A stretch of DNA of 40,958 bases, from assembly GCA_964600075.1 (NCBI GenBank), contig CAZRIE010000030.1, positions 1-40,958 on the forward strand. Direction: 5' to 3'. Numbering within the stretch: the stretch's first letter is position 1; each line of letters starts with the position of its first letter. Of the stretch, positions 35,030 through 40,958 are shown piece after piece. The position numbers were made by a program, and so were the translations under genes. This DNA is from CAZRIE01 sp964600075. Lineage in GTDB: Bacteria; Bacteroidota; Bacteroidia; Flavobacteriales; Flavobacteriaceae. The notes below the pieces were generated by a model. The model saw only the letters and a list, made by a program, of their open reading frames with translations. It searched no databases and was not told the origin of the DNA.

Positions 35030-36487
35030 ATGGATATTTTAAACGAAGCACATTTCCGGAAAGGGGAGTATAACACCCGTCGGCATTTTTTAAAAAAATG
35101 CATGTCAGGTATGGGTGCCGTTACCCTAAGTTCGATGTTAGGCGGAAGTGATCTGCTCGCCAAAAGCATAATGCCGAGTGGCATACGAAATGGTATACCC
35201 CATTTTGCACCCAGGGCCAAACATGTGATTTATTTACATATGGCCGGTGCGCCATCGCAGTTCGAACTGTTTGATTATAAGCCCGAACTTCAAAAAATGG
35301 ATGGGCAATCTTGCCCACCTTCCCTGCTCGAGGGTAAACGATTTGCTTTTATCAGGGGCGTGCCACAGATGCTGGGACCACAGATAAAATTCGAACAATA
35401 CGGAGAATCCAGAACTTGGGTCTCCGATAATCTACCATATTTTTCCGAGATGGTCGATGAGGTTGCATTTCTGAAAGCGGTACATACCGACGAGTTCAAC
35501 CATGCCCCTGCCCAGTTTTTTATGCAAACGGGTTCTCCCAGAACGGGTAGGCCAAGTTTGGGCGGCTGGGTCACTTACGGTCTTGGGTCCCTCAACGAAA
35601 ATTTGCCGGGTTTTGTGGTTTTACTTTCCGCAGGAGGTCCTAGTGGGGGTAAAAGGCTATGGGGTAGCGGTTTTTTGCCGACAGTACATCAAGGCGTGCA
35701 ATGCCAATCTACTGGAACGCCGGTGCAAAACCTTCAGAACCCGAAAGGAATTGATAGCAAGATGCGGAAGAAGTCCGTAGACATTATCAACAAAATCAAT
35801 GAACTGGAGTATCAACAAACCCAGGATCCCGAAATTCTGACCCGAATATCTCAATACGAACTAGCCTTTAAGATGCAAACTTCGGTGCCTGAGGTGATGA
35901 ACATCGATCGCGAGCCAACCTATATTCAAGATATGTACGGGGTAACGCCCGGCGAGAATTCCTTTGCCAATAATTGTCTTTTGGCACGTCGATTGGTAGA
36001 GAACGGTGTCCGTTTCGTGCAACTATACGACAATGGTTGGGACATGCACGGTACTGGTCCGAACAATGGTGTCGGGGAGGGTTTACAAAGAAAATGCAAA
36101 CAAATAGACCGACCAATAGCAGCACTTTTAAAAGATCTGAAACAACGGGGAATGCTTGAGGATACCTTGGTGATATGGGGCGGTGAATTTGGGCGTACCC
36201 CGATGATGGAGGCACGCACCGGCAAAAGCTTTCTGGGCCGAGATCATCATAGTGAAGCCTTTACCATGTGGATGGCCGGTGCAGGTATCAAAAAAGGATT
36301 CACCTACGGGGAGACTGACGAGATCGGCTATTCAGGTATTGAAGGAAAGGTGCATGTACACGACATTCAGGCGACGATTCTAAACCAGCTCGGATTGGAT
36401 CATGAACGTTTGACCTACCGCTTTCAAGGTAGGGACTACCGATTGACCGATGTACATGGGCATGTGATCAAAGATGTTTTGGGGTGA
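35030..36487 (+). CDS. Tat-exported DUF1501 protein (second copy)
   Basis: A 485-aa DUF1501 family protein with a twin-arginine signal (NTRRHFLKKCMSGMGAVTLS, R17-R18) preceded by a longer N-region than usual. Conserved blocks are HVIYLHMAGAPSQFELFDYK, FMQTGSPRTGRPSLGGWVTY, NNCLLARRLVENGVRFVQLY, DNGWDMHG, LVIWGGEFGRTPMMEARTGK and GRDHHSEAFTMWMAGAGIKK. The GEFGRTP and GRDHH segments, probable metal-site residues in this superfamily, are both intact, unlike in the first copy. The second haem protein is its likely partner. The biochemical function of the family is unknown; an exported hydrolase or chaperone acting with the haem protein is conceivable. Confidence 0.9.
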   Translation: MDILNEAHFRKGEYNTRRHFLKKCMSGMGAVTLSSMLGGSDLLAKSIMPSGIRNGIPHFAPRAKHVIYLHMAGAPSQFELFDYKPELQKMDGQSCPPSLLEGKRFAFIRGVPQMLGPQIKFEQYGESRTWVSDNLPYFSEMVDEVAFLKAVHTDEFNHAPAQFFMQTGSPRTGRPSLGGWVTYGLGSLNENLPGFVVLLSAGGPSGGKRLWGSGFLPTVHQGVQCQSTGTPVQNLQNPKGIDSKMRKKSVDIINKINELEYQQTQDPEILTRISQYELAFKMQTSVPEVMNIDREPTYIQDMYGVTPGENSFANNCLLARRLVENGVRFVQLYDNGWDMHGTGPNNGVGEGLQRKCKQIDRPIAALLKDLKQRGMLEDTLVIWGGEFGRTPMMEARTGKSFLGRDHHSEAFTMWMAGAGIKKGFTYGETDEIGYSGIEGKVHVHDIQATILNQLGLDHERLTYRFQGRDYRLTDVHGHVIKDVLG

Positions 36488-36606
36488 TATACCTTTTTAA
36501 TATCTTCTGTTTTGAACCAGGCAAGTTGATTTGGTCCATAGAATACATTTAAAAGGTTGTATATAAATTACTTACGACAATAAAAAATTCGTATATTGAT
36601 GACGAA

Positions 36607-36619
36607 GGTCGATTCGACC
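36607..36619. promoter_or_regulatory. Palindrome upstream of formaldehyde dehydrogenase, possible operator
   Basis: GGTCGATTCGACC is a perfect 6-bp inverted repeat around one T, 49 bp before the fdhA-like start codon. Its GC-rich arms stand out from the AT-rich leader. A dimeric repressor or activator could bind here; no regulator gene is nearby. Confidence 0.35.
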
Positions 36620-36668
36620 AGATTTCCCCATTCATTAGATAAGTATTAACCAATTAACTTCTTATGCT

Positions 36669-37859
36669 ATGGCTTCGAACAGAGGACTTGCTTACATTAA
36701 ACCTGGCTTGGTAGAAGTGCAGAATATTGCATTTCCAGAACTGGCCTTGGGTAACAGAAAATGCCATCATGGCGTAATTCTCAAAATTGTTTCTACAAAT
36801 ATTTGCGGCAGTGACCAACACATGGTTCGCGGTCGTACAACCGCACCTGCAGGATTGATTCTCGGACACGAGATTACGGGTATGGTCTTGGAAAAAGGCC
36901 GTGATGTAGAGTTTATGGAGGTGGGAGATTTGGTATCGGTACCGTTTAATATCGCCTGTGGAAGATGTCGGAATTGTAAAGAACAACAGACCGGCATTTG
37001 TCTTAGTGTAAATGATGCCAGACCCGGATCTGCCTATGGATATGTAGATATGGGGGGATGGATCGGTGGACAGTCGGAGTATGTCATGGTTCCTTATGCG
37101 GATTTTAATTTGCTGAAATTCCCGGATAGAGACCAAGCCTTAGAGAAAATTCGAGACCTAACACTTTTATCCGATATTTTACCGACGGGTTACCACGGAG
37201 CAATAACAGCTGGGGTAAAGCCGGGGGCTATTGTATATGTCGCCGGGGCAGGTCCTGTGGGTCTGGCCTGTGCCGCTTCATGCCATCTTCTAGGTGCCGC
37301 GGTAGTCATTGTGGGCGACATGATTCCCGAACGTTTGGCGCAGGCGAGGAGCTTCGGTTGTGAGACCGTAGATTTAAGAAAAGATGCGACTCTGGCAGAA
37401 CAGATTGCGGAGATAGTCGGTGTGCCTGAGGTAGACTGTACGGTTGATTGTGTCGGGTTCGAGGCAAAAGGCCACGGCCATGGCAGCGATACCGAGCAAC
37501 CAGCTACCGTACTGAACGCCGCCATGGAAGTTACACGAGCCGGTGGAGGTATTGGCATCCCGGGATTATATGTGACGGGCGACCCTGGTGGGGTCGACGA
37601 AAATGCCAAGGTCGGTAACCTGAGTATCCGTATCGGATTAGGTTGGGCCAAATCACACCATTTCTCTACAGGACAATGTCCCGTGATGAAATACAACCGC
37701 AACTTGATGCAGGCCATTTTATACGATAAAATAAAGATAGCCGACGCCGTTAATGTCCAGGTCATTAGTTTGGATGCAGGCCCAAAAGGGTACATGGACT
37801 TTGACCAAGGCGCTGCGAAAAAATATGTAATTGACCCGCATGGTATGATTCCTGCCTAA
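36669..37859 (+). CDS. fdhA: Glutathione-independent formaldehyde dehydrogenase (zinc, NAD)
   Basis: A 396-aa medium-chain zinc dehydrogenase closely like the Pseudomonas putida formaldehyde dismutase/dehydrogenase group. Known functional positions are preserved even in numbering: catalytic zinc ligands C46 (NICGSDQHM), H67 (GHEITG) and D169 (LLSDILPTGYHG), and structural zinc cysteines C97, C100, C103 and C111. The nucleotide fold is VAGAGPVGLACAASC (191-205) with D217. It oxidises formaldehyde (possibly other short aldehydes) to formate with tightly bound NAD. It is a single gene with a strong terminator 35 bp downstream and a palindrome 49 bp upstream. The FdhF-type oxidoreductase further on suggests a formaldehyde-to-CO2 route. 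Confidence 0.9.
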   Translation: MASNRGLAYIKPGLVEVQNIAFPELALGNRKCHHGVILKIVSTNICGSDQHMVRGRTTAPAGLILGHEITGMVLEKGRDVEFMEVGDLVSVPFNIACGRCRNCKEQQTGICLSVNDARPGSAYGYVDMGGWIGGQSEYVMVPYADFNLLKFPDRDQALEKIRDLTLLSDILPTGYHGAITAGVKPGAIVYVAGAGPVGLACAASCHLLGAAVVIVGDMIPERLAQARSFGCETVDLRKDATLAEQIAEIVGVPEVDCTVDCVGFEAKGHGHGSDTEQPATVLNAAMEVTRAGGGIGIPGLYVTGDPGGVDENAKVGNLSIRIGLGWAKSHHFSTGQCPVMKYNRNLMQAILYDKIKIADAVNVQVISLDAGPKGYMDFDQGAAKKYVIDPHGMIPA

Positions 37860-37894
37860 TTGAAAACGCTTAAATTATAAAGCGGTTATACAAA

Positions 37895-37936
37895 AATCTT
37901 AAGGACGAAAAATACTTTTCGCCCTTAAGATTTTTT
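37895..37936 (+). terminator. Intrinsic terminator after fdhA
   Basis: A long stem, AATCTTAAGG-CGAAAA / TTTTCG-CCTTAAGATT, with loop ATAC and one internal A/C mismatch, is followed by a T-run. It separates fdhA from the propeller gene. It is nearly symmetric and could work in both directions. Confidence 0.85.
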
Positions 37937-38004
37937 CGTATTTCATGGGTAAATAATTCGAAAATCGTACATTCCAAATTCATTAAACAATAAAACCATT
38001 ACCG

Positions 38005-39102
38005 ATGTCAAAACGAAAAGCGGATAGAAGAAAATCTTTAAGTAAATCTTCTATAGCCATAGCGGGAATCGTCATAGCCCCACATTTTGCTATCGGAAAG
38101 TCTAGTCCTAAACTTAGTGAAATGGTCATAGGGCAGGGTGATTTTAAATATCGGGTGCATCAAGAATGGGGCAATCTTGATCCTTCGAAAACGCCGGTCA
38201 ACAATTGCCACGAAATGGTGATGGATTCGAAAGGGAGATTGATTATGGTAGGCGACGACACGCATAATAATGTCTTGATCTATGACAAGTCGGGAAAACT
38301 GCTCGATTCTTGGGGCGCACGTTATAAAGGGGGGCACGGCCTTTCCCTTTGGAACGACGGTGAAGAGGATTTTCTGTTTATCAGCGATACGGACGGAACC
38401 ATGATCAAAACGACCTTGGAAGGAAGGGAACTCATGCTTATAGGGCATCCATCCGAATATGGAGCCTATGAAAAAGACGATGCATTCAAGCCTACCGAAA
38501 CTATAATCGGTCCGAGCGGTGATATTTATATTGCTGATGGCTACGGGTCTCAATATGTACTTCAATTTACAAAAGAGGGTGAATTCGTTCGTAAAATAGG
38601 AAATGGCCGCGGAACAGGTAACGATCAGTTTCAGACTGCGCATGGTGTTTGTATCGATGATCGGGATAAAAATAATCCTACGCTATTGGTTACATCTCGG
38701 GCAAGTAATTGCTTCAAGCGGTTTACTTTGGATGGTAACTATATCGAAACCATCGCTCTGCCCGGTGCTTTTGTCTGTCGCCCAGTCATCAATGGAGAGA
38801 ATTTATATGCGGGTGTTTGTTGGTCTTCCGAAGTTGATTTTGATGCGGATGTAAAAGAAAGTCATCCGAGCCAAAATAATCCGAATTCAGGTTTTGTGAC
38901 GATTTTGGACAAGGACAATCAAGTGATTTCGAACCCAGGAGGAACGGCACCGAAATACAGCAACGGAAAGCTGGAAAAAATGCTCCAAAAAGAACCTATA
39001 TTTAATCATTGTCATGATGTATGCATCGATGACGATAAAAATATTTATGTCTGCCAATGGAACGCCAACAAGACCTATCCGATAAAATTGGAGAGGATCT
39101 AA
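38005..39102 (+). CDS. Exported NHL-type six-bladed beta-propeller protein
   Basis: A 365-aa protein with a basic N-terminus (MSKRKADRRKSLSKSS) and a hydrophobic stretch (IAIAGIVIAPHFAIG), an export signal that may be Tat-like, although the RR context is weak. The rest has NHL/6-bladed propeller repeats: HEMVMDSKGRLIMVG, VLIYDKSGKLLDSWG, HGLSLWNDGEEDFLFISDTD, ETIIGPSGDIYIADGYGSQ, VLQFTKEGEFVRKIGNGRGT, AHGVCIDD and HCHDVCIDDDKNIYVCQWN. Repeated His-Asp/Gly strand starts resemble peptidylglycine alpha-amidating lyase-type propellers, which bind metals, but a lyase role is only a guess. It is a single gene after the fdhA terminator. The hairpin of element copy B lies about 90 bp beyond the stop and could also end this transcript. 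Confidence 0.75.
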   Translation: MSKRKADRRKSLSKSSIAIAGIVIAPHFAIGKSSPKLSEMVIGQGDFKYRVHQEWGNLDPSKTPVNNCHEMVMDSKGRLIMVGDDTHNNVLIYDKSGKLLDSWGARYKGGHGLSLWNDGEEDFLFISDTDGTMIKTTLEGRELMLIGHPSEYGAYEKDDAFKPTETIIGPSGDIYIADGYGSQYVLQFTKEGEFVRKIGNGRGTGNDQFQTAHGVCIDDRDKNNPTLLVTSRASNCFKRFTLDGNYIETIALPGAFVCRPVINGENLYAGVCWSSEVDFDADVKESHPSQNNPNSGFVTILDKDNQVISNPGGTAPKYSNGKLEKMLQKEPIFNHCHDVCIDDDKNIYVCQWNANKTYPIKLERI

Positions 39103-39189
39103 GAATTCATGTAGTTAGCGATTTTTATTGTTTGCAAAATCAATTGTAAATATTTCCTAAGGAATAAAACATGACCACTTGTTCAAACT

Positions 39190-39264
39190 AAAAAGAGCCT
39201 TGTCTTTCGACAAAGCTCTTTTACGAGAACACTATATGAAAATGAAAAATTTTATTTCTTAATT
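39190..39264 (-). ncRNA. Predicted small RNA, copy B (about 75 nt)
   Basis: From the minus-strand box at 39271-39278 a transcript would begin near 39264. It contains the same invariant segment as copy A, then the hairpin AAAGAGCTTTGTC-GAAA-GACAAGGCTCTTT with a closing T-run. The GAAA tetraloop and the changed pair differ from copy A while the stem persists. It is transcribed away from the FdhF-type gene and toward the 3' end of the propeller gene. Confidence 0.58.
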
Positions 39265-39270
39265 ACACTC

Positions 39271-39300
39271 CAAATATATGGTGGGATGACATTTTGTGAA
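39271..39300 (-). promoter_or_regulatory. Promoter of sRNA copy B
   Basis: On the minus strand TATATTTG (39271-39278) is an exact TAnnTTTG box. The triplet 19 nt upstream is TTC (39298-39300) instead of TTG, so the -33 element is weaker than in copy A. Confidence 0.5.
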
Positions 39301-39439
39301 AAGAAATGATGTGAAGTAAGACAAAGTTGTGGTGAGTGCCTATGTTTTTGTTTTTTACCGCAAATTTGAACCTCTTATTTCAACAAGACAGCTACATTGT
39401 TATCGATATAAAGGTTAATTTTAGGAACGCAATTGGGTG

Positions 39440-40958
39440 ATGATGGAAAAAAACTTTCGAAGAAATGTTTCGATACGCGGTAACCAAGATTTTTTGGATA
39501 TCAAATTAAAAGAGCCGATGCGTATAGCTGCCGGACCTTTAGGTGTTCAAGTGGCCTTAGGTCATAGTTTCAAAGAGATGGGCGTTGTTCGCTCGATGAC
39601 CGCTTTGTTGGAGATGAATCAACAGGATGGTTTTAGTTGCCCGAGTTGTGCGTGGCCCGATCCTGAAAAAACATCCAAAATTGCCGAGTATTGTGAAAAT
39701 GGGGCAAAGGCTTTGGCTGATGAGGCCACTACTTCTCATATTGGCGCCGACTTTTTTCAAGAACACTCCGTTGAAGAACTTTCTTTATTGACCGATTATG
39801 AGTTGAACAAATTTGGCCGTATTGTCGAGCCTATGGTTTTAAGGGAAGGAAGTATTCATTACAGGCCTATTGATTGGCAAGAAGCCTATGATTTAATATC
39901 TGCAGAACTTAAAAAACTAGATTCGCCTGATGAGGCTATTTTTTATACTTCTGGTCGGTCGAGTAATGAGGCTGCATTCTTATACGGCATGTTCGCACGT
40001 GCCTTCGGAACAAACAATATGCCCGATTGTTCGAATATGTGCCATGAATCAAGCGGAGTAGCACTTGGCGAAACTTTAGGCATCGGTAAAGGTTCAATTA
40101 AGTTAGAAGACCTTTATGAAGCGGAAGTAGTAATCGTAGCAGGTCAAAACCCTGGCACGAATCACCCACGCATGCTATCAGCCTTGGAAAAATGCAAAAA
40201 GAACGGCGGGAAGGTTATCAGTATTAATCCGCTAGAAGAATCCGGACTGGTGAATTTCAAGAATCCACAGCATTTGAAAGGTTGGATTGGTTCTGGTGAG
40301 AATATCGCTGATATACATCTTCCAGTCAAAATTAATCAAGACATACCGCTGGTCAAATTGATACTTATTAAACTGGCGGCTTTAGATACTATCAAAAATG
40401 ACATTTTTGATCATGATTTTCTAACGAACTATGTGGATGGTTATGAAGCCCTGTTGGGTGATTTGAAAACCTATGATGAAAAAGCGCTGCTTGCCCAATG
40501 TGGTATAGGGATCGATAAAATCAATGAAGTTGTTACCTATCTCGCTAGAAAATCTAAAATAGTTGTGTGTTGGGCCATGGGATTGACGCAGCACAAAAAT
40601 GGCGTGGAAAATATTCGCGAATATGTAAATCTGCTTTTGCTAAAAGGTGCGATTGGAAAACCCAATGCGGGTACCTGTCCGGTGAGAGGCCATAGCAATG
40701 TGCAAGGAGATCGAAGTGTGGGTATTATGCATTTTGTAAACAAAGAACTCAACAAGAGCATAGAGGAGCACCTCGGTTTTGTTCCGCCGTCTAAAGAAGG
40801 TTACGATACGGTAGGGGCAATGAAGGCGATGTATGAAAGCAAGGCCAAGATCTTTATGTGCCTGGGCGGAAATTTTTTGATGGCCGCATCCGATACGGAA
40901 TACACAGCAGAAGCCTTACAAAATTGCGATTTGACGGTACAGGTAAGTACTAAGCTAA
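39440..40958 (+). CDS. FdhF/YdeP-type molybdopterin oxidoreductase, alpha subunit (5' part)
   Basis: An open frame of 506 codons that runs off the window end. It begins at tandem ATGs (39440 or 39443; the first is chosen). It matches the FdhF/YdeP group of molybdopterin enzymes related to formate dehydrogenase alpha subunits. Landmarks are GFSCPSCAWPDPEK near residue 68 (a Cys pair in place of the usual Fe-S cluster motif), FYTSGRSSNEAAFLYGMFAR, NNMPDCSNMCHESSGVALGE, VVIVAGQNPGTNHPRMLSAL, VCWAMGLTQHKNGVENI and GNFLMAASDTEYTAEAL. Whether it oxidises formate is unproven; YdeP relatives are linked to acid resistance in E. coli. Formaldehyde dehydrogenase upstream makes a formate-oxidising role attractive. 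Copy B of the duplicated element lies upstream. Confidence 0.88.
   Translation, partial: MMEKNFRRNVSIRGNQDFLDIKLKEPMRIAAGPLGVQVALGHSFKEMGVVRSMTALLEMNQQDGFSCPSCAWPDPEKTSKIAEYCENGAKALADEATTSHIGADFFQEHSVEELSLLTDYELNKFGRIVEPMVLREGSIHYRPIDWQEAYDLISAELKKLDSPDEAIFYTSGRSSNEAAFLYGMFARAFGTNNMPDCSNMCHESSGVALGETLGIGKGSIKLEDLYEAEVVIVAGQNPGTNHPRMLSALEKCKKNGGKVISINPLEESGLVNFKNPQHLKGWIGSGENIADIHLPVKINQDIPLVKLILIKLAALDTIKNDIFDHDFLTNYVDGYEALLGDLKTYDEKALLAQCGIGIDKINEVVTYLARKSKIVVCWAMGLTQHKNGVENIREYVNLLLLKGAIGKPNAGTCPVRGHSNVQGDRSVGIMHFVNKELNKSIEEHLGFVPPSKEGYDTVGAMKAMYESKAKIFMCLGGNFLMAASDTEYTAEALQNCDLTVQVSTKL

Larger units (their letters stand above)
39186..39334. repeat. Intergenic duplicated element, copy B
   Basis: This is the partner of 25367-25521, in the same orientation: a 69-bp ungapped match with four hairpin substitutions, a diverged middle that is 6 nt shorter, then the second matching block (39308-39334: GATGTGAAGTAAG, TTGTGGTG). 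The block ends 106 nt before the ATG at 39440, the same distance as in copy A. The two copies enclose a 13.8-kb stretch with the haem proteins, DUF1501 proteins, fdhA and the propeller. The rest of the 337-bp gap before the FdhF-type gene holds no reading frame of note. Confidence 0.85.

Noticed and set aside
37190..37795. 201-codon open frame antisense to fdhA
   Set aside because: It lies fully inside a gene with every catalytic residue intact and has the low-complexity Pro/Ser/Ala composition of a shadow frame.
38038..38643. 201-codon open frame antisense to the propeller gene
   Set aside because: It overlaps the well-supported NHL propeller and shows no family features or start signals.
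25367..39334. The paired elements as insertion-sequence ends or a transposon
   Set aside because: No transposase, no terminal inverted repeats and no target-site duplications are visible.
1..40958. CRISPR arrays, prophage genes, integrases, rRNA
   Set aside because: No regularly spaced repeats, phage or recombinase motifs, or rRNA sequence were found on reading both strands.

Overview
The window looks like chromosomal DNA of a marine flavobacterium (phylum Bacteroidota, family Flavobacteriaceae). The evidence is the AT-rich intergenic DNA, Bacteroidota-type promoters (-7 box TAnnTTTG), a DUF6090-type membrane protein, an LpxR-like outer-membrane deacylase, the two-gene pta-ackA unit with the long Pta, and many short secreted proteins. 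No rRNA, CRISPR array, insertion sequence or integrase was seen.

Layout. (1) 1-1304: the start of rplY and a complete prs on the minus strand, then a tRNA-Leu(CAA) with its own promoter and terminator. (2) 1.5-7.3 kb: an accessory, AT-rich stretch of minus-strand genes. It holds a solute-binding protein, two small envelope proteins, a translationally coupled membrane unit, a broken VOC-family gene and a DUF6090 protein, with several decayed gene fragments between them. (3) 7.5-12 kb: pta-ackA (acetyl-CoA to acetate) and a convergent LpxR-like gene. (4) 12-12.9 kb: a gene graveyard with a decayed beta-barrel gene and an orphan terminator. (5) 13.0-18.8 kb: an L-arabinose operon, araB - araD - Na+/sugar symporter - araA. 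(6) 18.8-25.2 kb: a secreted protein of unknown role, a serine/threonine dehydratase-racemase family enzyme, a Tat-exported Gfo/Idh/MocA oxidoreductase, a DUF1080 (3-keto-disaccharide hydrolase family) lipoprotein, a cytosolic Gfo/Idh/MocA oxidoreductase and a phytanoyl-CoA dioxygenase family protein. (7) 25.6-36.5 kb: two pairs of a PSCyt1-DUF1549-DUF1553 haem protein with a Tat-exported DUF1501 protein, and an FG-GAP/VCBS propeller protein between them. This architecture is best known from Planctomycetes. (8) 36.6-41 kb: a glutathione-independent formaldehyde dehydrogenase, an exported NHL-type beta-propeller, and the start of an FdhF/YdeP-type molybdopterin oxidoreductase running off the window.

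How the genes may work together (inference). Regions 6-8 look like an envelope-centred oxidative pathway for an unusual, possibly methylated, carbohydrate. Gfo/Idh enzymes plus DUF1080 resemble the 3-keto-glycoside route of sugar cleavage. The haem proteins carry sugar-binding-like domains. The PhyH dioxygenase followed by formaldehyde and formate-type oxidation would fit oxidative demethylation. The substrate cannot be read from the sequence.

Most unusual observation: two copies of an intergenic element, at 25.37-25.52 and 39.19-39.33 kb. Each contains, on the minus strand, a perfect Bacteroidota -7 promoter box, a nearly invariant stretch of about 32 nt and an intrinsic terminator. They look like twin genes for an sRNA of about 75-81 nt. 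They bracket the haem-protein/formaldehyde block.
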